From Planomonospora sp. ID67723 (GTDB lineage: Bacteria; Actinomycetota; Actinomycetes; Streptosporangiales; Streptosporangiaceae), in assembly GCF_015711605.1 (NCBI RefSeq), contig NZ_JABTEZ010000001.1:1144001-1208000 (forward strand): DNA of 64,000 nucleotides, read 5' to 3'. Below are positions 29,200 to 36,504 of the stretch, piece by piece (position 1 is the stretch's first letter; every line of letters begins with the position of its first letter). The notes beneath the pieces were generated by a model that was not told the origin of the DNA, did not search any database, and saw only the letters and a list, made by a program, of their open reading frames with translations. The translations under genes were made by a program, and so were the position numbers.

Positions 29200-29464
29200 G
29201 GGTGGCCTTTCGGGATGGGGGAGCTCGGGGAGCCCGGGGAACGCAGAGCCGGGGATCCCGGAGAACACCGCGGCGCGGGGACGGGAGCCGTCCCGGGGCA
29301 TCGCGTCGGACGTGGACGCGCCGGGTGCGCGGGTGGAAAACCGCATGCCGTGACAGGCGCGGTCATGGGAGAAAAGGGGTGGATCGATCGCACGCGGCCT
29401 GGCCGGCAGTGCGTCACACCCGCTATCACAGTAACACGCCCGTTCGCCGCCGCAAGGAGATCAC

Positions 29465-30208
29465 ATGCCGTACCAGCCCATGACCGTCGCGGGTGTCGAG
29501 GTGTTCCCGCTGCGGGACGCCGTGGGGCCGATGGGGGAGAGCATCCGGCGGCCGCTGCCGGAGATGTTCCCCGGCGGTTGCCACCACGACGGTGACTGGG
29601 TCCTGCACTTCCGCTGCTACCTGCTGCGCGACGCGGCGGGCCGGACCGTGCTGGTGGACACCGGCATCGGGGCGGACGACTCGCCGGCGGCGAGCTGGGC
29701 TCCGGTGCCGGGCGAGCTGATGGCCGAGCTCGCACGGGTCGGGGCCGCGCCGGGGGACGTGGAGGCGGTGATCATCACCCACCTGCACAGCGACCACGCG
29801 GGCGGGGCCGTGGCCGACGGCGCGCCCGCCTTCCCGAACGCCGAATACGTCCTGCAGCGCGCCGAGATCGACACCGCGTCCGAGGCGGTCCTCGGCCACA
29901 TCGTCCGGCCGCTGGGCGAGCGGATCCGGGTGGTCGACGGGGATGTGGGGCTGTTCTCCGGCATCCGGGTGCTCCACACGCCGGGCCACACCCCGGGCCA
30001 CCAGATCGTCCGGGTGGGCGAGCTGACCCTCACCGGTGACCTGCTGCTCCATCCCTCCCAGCTCGCCGACCCGAAGGTGCCCTACCTCTACGACGACGAT
30101 CCCGAACTCGCCGCCAGGACGCGTATCGAGGTGCTGGACCGGGTCAGAGCGGAGGGCGGCCTGATCGGCACCGCCCACTTCCCGGAGCCGTTCACCCGGC
30201 TTCCCTGA
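29465..30208 (+). CDS. MBL-fold metallohydrolase
   Basis: A 247-residue protein with the metallo-beta-lactamase signature THLHSDHAGG, an upstream VLVDTGIG, downstream TPGHTPGHQ, and LTGDLLLHP; a C-terminal GTAHFPEPF supplies the last His. It resembles the AHL-lactonase/N-acyl hydrolase subgroup in length and motif order, but the substrate is unknown. AAGGAG lies 6 bases before ATG 29465. The 265 bases shared with rho hold both promoters. Confidence 0.9.
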   Translation: MPYQPMTVAGVEVFPLRDAVGPMGESIRRPLPEMFPGGCHHDGDWVLHFRCYLLRDAAGRTVLVDTGIGADDSPAASWAPVPGELMAELARVGAAPGDVEAVIITHLHSDHAGGAVADGAPAFPNAEYVLQRAEIDTASEAVLGHIVRPLGERIRVVDGDVGLFSGIRVLHTPGHTPGHQIVRVGELTLTGDLLLHPSQLADPKVPYLYDDDPELAARTRIEVLDRVRAEGGLIGTAHFPEPFTRLP

Positions 30209-30270
30209 CGCTCCGCACCCGTCCGGCCGACGCTCCGAACCCGGTTCCGTCATGGAGATTTCACGGTCCA

Positions 30271-30299
30271 TTGACACTGGGAAAACGCTTTCCTATGGT
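30271..30299 (+). promoter_or_regulatory. Sigma-70-type promoter with embedded LacI-type operator for the pectate lyase
   Basis: A consensus TTGACA (30271-30276) and TATGGT (30294-30299) are spaced 17 bases. The spacer contains GGAAAACGCTTTCC (30280-30293), an inverted repeat with the central CG typical of LacI/CcpA-family operators. Downstream leader palindromes GTTCAC-TCAT-GTGAAC (30325-30340) and an 8-bp arm repeat at 30371-30388 may form RNA hairpins or bind further regulators. Confidence 0.65.
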
Positions 30300-30410
30300 G
30301 TCCCCTGCATGCCCGCACGCATGCGTTCACTCATGTGAACGGTGAGTACTCGCTGGGGGGAATCCAGAACGCGGGTCCCAGGACCCGCTGGACCAGCAAG
30401 GAGCTCGGCA

Positions 30411-32033
30411 GTGAAGAGCAGATTCAGCAGGAGGGCGGCCACCGCGGCCATCGTCGGCGCGGTCGCCGCCTCCGGGTGGGCGGCCGGAGCCTCGGCGGCC
30501 GCCGCCGCAGCCCCGGCACCCGGCGCGTACACGCTCGTCAACGTGGGCAGCGGCCTGTGCATGGAGGTCCCCGGCGCCAGCGCCTCCGACGCCGTGCAGC
30601 TCGCGCAGTCCGCCTGCGACGGCGCCCCCGGCCAGACCTGGAACCTGGTCGCCGTCAGCGGCGGTTTCCAGCTCAAGGCCGCGCACAGCGGCAAGTGCGC
30701 CGGAGTCGCGGGCGCGAGCACCTCCGCCGGGAAAGCCGTCCAGCAGGAGAGCTGCACCGGCGCCGCCTCCCAGACCTGGAAGCCGACCGCCTCCGGGGCC
30801 AACTGGCAGGTCGTCAACGCCAACGGCGGCAAGTGCCTCAACATCAAGGACAACTCCACCGCCTCCGGCGCGCTGGTCCAGCAGAACTCCTGCGACTCGG
30901 CCTCCACCAAGCAGTGGAGACTGCTCCCGGCCGGCTCCGCCACCCCCACTCCGACGGTGACGCCCACCCCCACTCCGACGCCCACAGCGACGCCCACAGC
31001 GACCCCCACCCCCACTCCGACGGTGACGCCCACAGCGACCCCGACCGGTTCCCCCGGCAACGCCGCCGGTCTGGTGGGCTTCGCGACCGTGAACGGGTAC
31101 GGCCGCACCGGCACGAGCGGCGGGGCCGGCGGCGAGACGGTGACCGTCAGCAGTTACGCGCAGCTCGCGGCGGCCGTCTCCGACGACGCGCCGCGGATCG
31201 TCCGGGTGTCGGGCACGATCACCGGCACCGGCGCCAAGATGCTGGACGTCGGCTCGAACAAGACCATCATCGGCGTCGGGACAGCCGCGACGATCAGCGG
31301 GTTCGGGTTCGACGTCAACGGCTGGGGCCCGGACGAGGTCGCGTGGGGCGGTGACCTCTGCGACCCCGCCGAGAAGGACAGGTTCACGCACACCCAGAAC
31401 GTGATCATCCGGAACCTGACGTTCAGGAACTCCACCGACGACTCGGTCAACGTGCAGTGCTACTCGCACCACGTGTGGGTGGACCACAACACCTTCCACA
31501 CCTCCGCCGACGGCTCGGTGGACGTCAAGCGCGGCTCCGACCTCGTGACGGTCTCCTACAACCGGTTCGTCGCCACGGACAAGTCGATGCTGCTGGGCCA
31601 CAGCGACGGCAACGGCGCCCAGGACAAGGGCTACCTGCGCGTCACCTACCACCACAACTGGTTCGACGGGTCGAACACCCGCCACCCGCGGGTGCGGTTC
31701 GGGTACGCCCACGTGTTCGCCAACTACGTGGACGTCGAGGACTACTTCATCGGTCTGGGCGTCGGCGGCCAGGTCTACGCCGAGAGCAACCACGTGAAGG
31801 GCGCGAAGACGATCACTGAGGACTTCGGCGACACGAGGCTGACCTGGGCGAGCAGCAACTTCTACGACCCGGCCACGATCCGCCGGGCGCAGGACAGCGG
31901 CAAGACCATGAGCGACTGGCTGCGCGCCGACGGGAGCGTTCCGCCGCCGCCGTACGCCTACTCGGCCGGTTCCGCGTCCTCGGCCCCGCCGTCCGCGGGC
32001 GCCGGTGCGGCCGGTGCGGACCTGATCCCGTAG
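30411..32033 (+). CDS. Secreted pectate lyase (PL1) with N-terminal ricin-type lectin domain
   Basis: A 540-residue precursor. Signal peptide (KSRFSRRAATAAIVGAVAA) with cleavage near residue 35. Residues about 38-170 form a ricin B-type beta-trefoil with three QxW motifs (QTWNL, QTWKP, KQWRL). A Thr-Pro linker of about 40 residues follows, then a family 1 polysaccharide lyase: GGAGGETVTV, NVIIRNLTF, VWVDHNTFH, DVKRGSDLVTVSYN and the catalytic RHPRVRFG. It cleaves pectate by beta-elimination outside the cell. GTG 30411 has AAGGAG 7 bases upstream. Probably repressed via the operator in its promoter until sugar is available. Confidence 0.93.
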   Translation: MKSRFSRRAATAAIVGAVAASGWAAGASAAAAAAPAPGAYTLVNVGSGLCMEVPGASASDAVQLAQSACDGAPGQTWNLVAVSGGFQLKAAHSGKCAGVAGASTSAGKAVQQESCTGAASQTWKPTASGANWQVVNANGGKCLNIKDNSTASGALVQQNSCDSASTKQWRLLPAGSATPTPTVTPTPTPTPTATPTATPTPTPTVTPTATPTGSPGNAAGLVGFATVNGYGRTGTSGGAGGETVTVSSYAQLAAAVSDDAPRIVRVSGTITGTGAKMLDVGSNKTIIGVGTAATISGFGFDVNGWGPDEVAWGGDLCDPAEKDRFTHTQNVIIRNLTFRNSTDDSVNVQCYSHHVWVDHNTFHTSADGSVDVKRGSDLVTVSYNRFVATDKSMLLGHSDGNGAQDKGYLRVTYHHNWFDGSNTRHPRVRFGYAHVFANYVDVEDYFIGLGVGGQVYAESNHVKGAKTITEDFGDTRLTWASSNFYDPATIRRAQDSGKTMSDWLRADGSVPPPPYAYSAGSASSAPPSAGAGAAGADLIP

Positions 32034-32069
32034 CGGTCGCCGGCTGGAGGCCGCGGCATCGCGGGGGAG

Positions 32070-32110
32070 GCCGCCCGTCTCCACACCCTGACCGTGTGGA
32101 GACGGGCGGC
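32070..32110. terminator. Bidirectional terminator
   Basis: Perfect 17-bp stem (32070-32086 with 32094-32110), 7-base loop, between convergent pectate lyase and MFS genes. Confidence 0.8.
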
Positions 32111-32142
32111 CCGCTCGTGGGCGTCACCCCGGCCGGGACACT

Positions 32143-33360
32143 TCAGGTGCTCGGCTGAGCGGCCAGCAGGCGGCGGGTGATGGTCCGGTAGCGCAGCACC
32201 TGTACGGCGCCGAGCAGCCAGACGGGGTACTGCACGGCGAAGGCCCAGCGGAAGGCGTCCAGGCCCGTCCCGCCGGACAGGTCGAGGGTGAGGCCGATCA
32301 TGGCGATGACCGACATGGACGCCACGAAGCCGCCGCCGTTGACGATGCCGGTCGCGGTGCCGATCCGGGCGGCCGGGTTGAACGTCCTGGCGTAGTCGAA
32401 GCCGATCATCGAACCCGGGCCGTTGGCCGCCAGGACCACCACGAGCAGGACGAGCACCCAGAGCGGAGCCCGGCCGGGCCAGGCCAGCACGGCGGTCCAG
32501 GCTCCGGCGGTGGTGCCGATCACGATCAGGACCATCCGCGAACGGTGGAACGGGAACCGCCCGGCGAGATAGCCGAGCAGCGGTCCGCACACCATGCCGC
32601 ACAGGGTCAGGACGGACAGCAGCACGCCGGCCGTCGACGGGTCGAGTCCCTGACCCTGGACGAGGAACGGATATCCCCACAGCAGCAGGAAGGCCGCGGC
32701 CGAGCACTGGGTGGCCGCGTGGGTCCACATGCCCAGGCGGGTGCCCGGCTCGGCCCACGCGGCCTTCAGTCCCGGCCGCTCCGCGGCGTGGTGCGGCCGC
32801 GAGTCGCGCAGGACCGCCAGGAGCAGGACCACGGCCACCCCGCCGAGGAGCGCGGCGCCCAGGAAGGTCGGCGTCCAGCCGTACGCGCGCAGGGAGTGGA
32901 TCAGCGGCACCGCCGAGGCGATCGCGCCGAGCTGTCCGATCAGGCCGGTGAGCTGGACCATCACCGGGTTGCGGCGCGCGGGGAAGTGCAGGTTCACCAG
33001 CCGGATCACGCTGATGAACGTCATCGCGTCACCGCATCCGATCAGCGTCCGGCCCGCGACGCCGGGCAGCAGCCCGCCGGCGAAGGCGAAGACGAGCTCG
33101 CCGCAGGCCATCACCGCGGCCCCGATGACCAGCATGCGCTTGGAGCCGAGCCGGTCGACCAGCACGCCGACGGGCACCTGCATGCCCGCGTAGACCAGGA
33201 GCTGGAGCATCGCCAGGAGGGAGAGCCCGGCCGCGCCCACCCCGAGCCGGGCGGCGGCCTCGATGCTCGCGACGCCCAGGGACTGCCGGTGGAAGACGGC
33301 GATGACGTAGGCCAGGACACCTGTAGTCCAGAAGATCATGGCTTTGGACCGTGGCGTCAT
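32143..33360 (-). CDS. MFS transporter
   Basis: A 405-residue protein with 12 predicted membrane helices. The loop 2-3 motif is VGVLVDRLGSKRMLVIG. Helix-rich composition throughout and a C-terminal cytosolic tail (RTITRRLLAAQPST). The substrate is not evident; it resembles nitrate/sugar-phosphate type MFS proteins only loosely. On the minus strand TAATAT lies about 8 bases before the ATG, suggesting a nearly leaderless transcript. Confidence 0.88.
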   Translation of the reverse strand: MTPRSKAMIFWTTGVLAYVIAVFHRQSLGVASIEAAARLGVGAAGLSLLAMLQLLVYAGMQVPVGVLVDRLGSKRMLVIGAAVMACGELVFAFAGGLLPGVAGRTLIGCGDAMTFISVIRLVNLHFPARRNPVMVQLTGLIGQLGAIASAVPLIHSLRAYGWTPTFLGAALLGGVAVVLLLAVLRDSRPHHAAERPGLKAAWAEPGTRLGMWTHAATQCSAAAFLLLWGYPFLVQGQGLDPSTAGVLLSVLTLCGMVCGPLLGYLAGRFPFHRSRMVLIVIGTTAGAWTAVLAWPGRAPLWVLVLLVVVLAANGPGSMIGFDYARTFNPAARIGTATGIVNGGGFVASMSVIAMIGLTLDLSGGTGLDAFRWAFAVQYPVWLLGAVQVLRYRTITRRLLAAQPST

Positions 33361-33602
33361 GAGCTGAATATTACGTTTGCGAACTTTATGGAACGGCCGG
33401 GGGGTGGCCCGTGTCGGTGCCTGGAGGTAGCTTTGAATCAGGCGCGGTCCCGCGCCCGACCTCCTTCACCGGTGCTCACGCCACCGGCTCGCGGAGGTAG
33501 AGGGGACCCTGGAGTTCTCGGGACGCCGGTTGCACATGCCCCAGATCCGGCGGGGCGGCGGGAGCGTGAGTCCCGGCGCGACGCCGTGTCCAGGAGCATG
33601 AG

Positions 33603-34322
33603 ATGACCAGCAACAAATCCTTCAAGAGCCGTGTCCGCGCCCGCATGGCCAAGACCGGTGAGAGCTACTCCGCCGCCCGCCGTCACCTCGTTCCCGCCGA
33701 CGAGGCGGCCACCGCCGATTCCCGTACGGCTTCCGCTCCCGAGGAGCGGGCGGCCTCCGTCCCCGGCGAGCCGCAGGCCGGCGGGGACGTGATGATCTCC
33801 GACGACACGGTGGCCGCGCGGACGGGCCGCTCCCACGACGAGTGGTTCGCGCTCCTGGACGAATGGGGCGCCGCCACCCGCCCGCACACGGAGATCGCCC
33901 GATGGCTCGTCGAGGAGCACGGCGTCGGCGGCTGGTGGGCGCAGAGCGTCACCGTCGCCTACGAGCGGGCGCGCGGCCTGCGGGCGCCGGGCCAGTCGCG
34001 CGGCGGCGACTTCTCGGTCAGCGCGAGCAAGACGATCGACGTCCCGGCCGAGCGGGTCACCGAGGCCTTCACCGACGAGGACCTGCGCGCCCGGTGGCTG
34101 CCGGACGCCCCCTTCGAGATCCGTACCTCGCGTCCCGGCAAGTCCGTCACCGCCAACTGGGAGGGCCGGGCCGCCGTCACGGTCGGCCTGGTCGCCAAGG
34201 GCGAGGGGAAGACCCAGCTCGCCGTCCAGCACGCCAAGCTCCCCGACGCCGGGTCGGCCGCCGAGCTGAAGGCCTACTGGCGCGAGCGCGTCGCCGTCCT
34301 GAAGAAGCTCCTGGAGGGCTGA
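33603..34322 (+). CDS. DUF4287 / SRPBCC-like protein
   Basis: A 239-residue soluble protein. A basic N-terminus (SNKSFKSRVRARMAKTGESY) precedes a DUF4287-like helical segment (SHDEWFALLDEWGAATRPHTE, then WLVEEHGVGGWWAQSV) and a C-terminal AHSA1/SRPBCC-like fold (FSVSASKTIDVPAERVTEAF, RWLPDAPFEIRT, VAKGEGKTQLAVQHAKL). The function is unknown; relatives are often annotated as activator-like or polyketide-cyclase-like. GGAG lies 6 bases before the ATG. Confidence 0.82.
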   Translation: MTSNKSFKSRVRARMAKTGESYSAARRHLVPADEAATADSRTASAPEERAASVPGEPQAGGDVMISDDTVAARTGRSHDEWFALLDEWGAATRPHTEIARWLVEEHGVGGWWAQSVTVAYERARGLRAPGQSRGGDFSVSASKTIDVPAERVTEAFTDEDLRARWLPDAPFEIRTSRPGKSVTANWEGRAAVTVGLVAKGEGKTQLAVQHAKLPDAGSAAELKAYWRERVAVLKKLLEG

Positions 34323-34384
34323 CCCGTCCCGCCCGGAGAAGGGAGGGGGACTCTCCGCCGGGCGTGGCCCGCTCGCCCGTCCCG

Positions 34385-34933
34385 TCACCGGGGATAGCGG
34401 ATCAGCAGGCTGGCGTGGACGTCGTGCTCGCCGAGGGCGGCGTAGGTGTGCGGGACGTCCGAACGCCAGGTGACGTACTCACCGGGCCCGGCCGTCAGCG
34501 GCGTGTCGGCCGGGCCCGCGCGCAGGGTTCCGGCGAAGACGGTGAGGTGCTCGGTGACGCCCTCGGGGTGGGCGGGGGAGGTCTGGGCGGAGCCCGCGGG
34601 GAAGAACAGGCGGTAGAGCTCGTACGTGGCGCCCTCCTCCTCGAACGCCTGCAGCAGCACGCCCTGCACGGCGGTGCCGTGCACCACGGGGCCGGTGTCG
34701 ACGACGGCGGCCAGGCCCACGCCGAGCTGGGCGGTCACCGCCCAGAGGGTCTCCAGCGTCGGATTGCGGGTCCCGTTCTCCAGGCCGGAGAGCGTGGCCT
34801 TGCCGACCCCCGCCCGCCGGGCGAGCTCCGAGAGGGAGATGCCGCGTTCCTCCCGCAACCTGCGGATCCGCCGTCCCACGTCTGAGGTGTCGGGATCCGT
34901 GGTCGGACGGGAGTTTTGTGCGCCGGGCTTCAT
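34385..34933 (-). CDS. XRE-family regulator with cupin domain
   Basis: A 182-residue protein. Residues about 20-75 are an HTH_3 domain (RIRRLREERGISLSELARRA, GVGKATLSGLENGTRNPTLE) and the C-terminal half is a cupin (EHLTVFAGTLRAGP, GEYVTWRSDVPHTYAAL). Such regulators sense small molecules with the cupin and repress adjacent transporters. It is divergent from benE, sharing 166 bases with a strong palindrome. No clear ribosome binding site precedes ATG 34933, so it may be leaderless. Confidence 0.9.
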   Translation of the reverse strand: MKPGAQNSRPTTDPDTSDVGRRIRRLREERGISLSELARRAGVGKATLSGLENGTRNPTLETLWAVTAQLGVGLAAVVDTGPVVHGTAVQGVLLQAFEEEGATYELYRLFFPAGSAQTSPAHPEGVTEHLTVFAGTLRAGPADTPLTAGPGEYVTWRSDVPHTYAALGEHDVHASLLIRYPR

Positions 34934-34954
34934 AGGGCTATCGTGCAACAGGCG

Positions 34955-34976
34955 GTTGTTCCGTTTACGGAACGAC
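34955..34976. promoter_or_regulatory. Palindromic operator between the XRE-cupin gene and benE
   Basis: GTTCCG (34958-34963), spacer TTTA, CGGAAC (34968-34973) form a perfect inverted repeat that extends to 9-bp arms with one mismatch. It lies about 25 bases upstream of the regulator start codon and about 125 upstream of benE, so one site could control both directions. Confidence 0.6.
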
Positions 34977-35099
34977 CGGAGGAATGCCCGGACGGAGCGC
35001 GACGGAACCGCGGACGGTCGCGTGCTCCGGGACGCGCCCGGCGGGACGTGCAGGACGCCTGCCCGACGGAGCGGGCCCCCACCATGCGGAGGACGACGG

Positions 35100-36380
35100 A
35101 TGAACCGCCTGCAGCCGGTGCTGGCCGGTGTGGTGACCGCGCTGGTCGGCTTCGCCAGCTCCTTCACCGTCGTGCTGGCCGGGCTCCGGGCGGTCGGCGC
35201 CGACCGGGGCCAGGCCGCCTCCGGGCTGCTCGCGCTCTGCCTGGCCGTGGGCGGGACGGCGGTCTGGCTGAGCCTGCGGCTGCGGATGCCGATCGCCATC
35301 GCCTGGTCCACACCCGGCGCGGCGCTGCTCGTCTCCACCGGCACGGTCGAGGGCGGCTTCCCGGCCGCGGTCGGCGCGTTCGCCGCCTGCGGGCTGCTCA
35401 TCACGGTCACGGGCCTCTTCCCCGCCCTCGGTCGCTGGATCGCGGCCATCCCCGCCCCGATCGCCGGCGCGATGCTCGCCGGGATCCTGCTCGACCTGTG
35501 CGTCGCGCCGGTCAGAGCGCTGGTCGAGGTGCCGCAGCTGGCCGTTCCTGTCGTGCTGATCTGGGCGCTGCTCAGCCGGTTCGCCCGGATCTGGGCGGTG
35601 CCGGGGGCGCTGCTGGCCGCGGTCGTGGCCATCGCGCTGACCGGACCGGGCCTGGAGACGGTGGACCTGCGCCCGGTGGTCGAGCCGACGGCGCCGTCCT
35701 GGAGCCTCCCCGCGATGATCAGCATCGCCCTGCCGCTGTTCCTGGTCACGATGGCCGCGCAGAACGTGCCGGGCATGGCGGTCCTCGCCGGGTACGGCTA
35801 CCGCCCGCCGCTGCGCGGCCTCCTCCTCGGCACCGGTCTGGCGAGCGCCGCCGCCGCGCCCCTGGGCGGGCATGCGGTGAACCTGGCCGCGATCAGCGCC
35901 GCCCTCGCCGCCGGACCCGACGCCGGGCCCGACCCCGCCCGCCGGTGGATCGCCTCCGTCACCGCCGGGATCTCGATGATCGCCCTGGGGATCGGGGCCG
36001 GGCTGGCCACGGCCCTCGTGCTGCTCTCCCCGCCGGTGCTCATCGAGGCCGTCGCCGGGCTCGCCCTGCTCGGCGCGCTCGCCTCGGCGGTCACCGCGGC
36101 CGTCGCCGAGCCCGAGGGCAGGGAGGCCGCCGTGGTCACCTTCGTGGTCACCGTCTCGGGCATGACGCTGCTCGGCGTGGGAGCGGCCTTCTGGGGGCTC
36201 GTCGCGGGCGGGCTGATGACGCTGCTGCACCGGAGGAGAAAGGTTCCGCAGGCCGTACCGGACCAGGAGCAGGGCCGGGACCACGAGGGGGACCACGAGC
36301 GGGACCACGAGCGGGACCGGGGCCGTGCCCAGGAGCAGGGGCGCGCACAGGACCAGGACCTGGACACGGCCCGGAGCTGA
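35100..36380 (+). CDS. benE: Benzoate/H+ symporter family transporter
   Basis: A 426-residue protein, the first about 385 residues forming 12 membrane helices of the BenE family: LAGVVTALVGFASSFTVVL at the N-terminus, MPIAIAWSTPGAALL, FPALGRWIAAIPAPIAGAML, and the signature VTMAAQNVPGMAVLAGYGY. The charged C-terminal tail is encoded by 12-bp repeats (36277-36312). It probably imports benzoate-like aromatic acids. ATG at 35100 follows GGAGG by 7 bases. Likely controlled by the divergent XRE-cupin repressor. Confidence 0.92.
   Translation: MNRLQPVLAGVVTALVGFASSFTVVLAGLRAVGADRGQAASGLLALCLAVGGTAVWLSLRLRMPIAIAWSTPGAALLVSTGTVEGGFPAAVGAFAACGLLITVTGLFPALGRWIAAIPAPIAGAMLAGILLDLCVAPVRALVEVPQLAVPVVLIWALLSRFARIWAVPGALLAAVVAIALTGPGLETVDLRPVVEPTAPSWSLPAMISIALPLFLVTMAAQNVPGMAVLAGYGYRPPLRGLLLGTGLASAAAAPLGGHAVNLAAISAALAAGPDAGPDPARRWIASVTAGISMIALGIGAGLATALVLLSPPVLIEAVAGLALLGALASAVTAAVAEPEGREAAVVTFVVTVSGMTLLGVGAAFWGLVAGGLMTLLHRRRKVPQAVPDQEQGRDHEGDHERDHERDRGRAQEQGRAQDQDLDTARS
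36277..36312 (+). repeat. 12-bp tandem repeat in the benE tail
   Basis: Three tandem copies (36277-36288, 36289-36300, 36301-36312) of a unit beginning GGGACCACGAG, encoding the Asp/His/Glu/Arg-rich C-terminal tail. Confidence 0.85.
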
Positions 36381-36504
36381 GGCCGGTTCTGGAGCGGGGC
36401 CCCGGCTCCCCCGGGGTTCCCTATTCTGGAATGTGATCGAGCCGGGCATCGCCCGCCGTACCGCCCGTATCGATCCAGAGACCGCGAGACGCCGGGAGGC
36501 CCAC

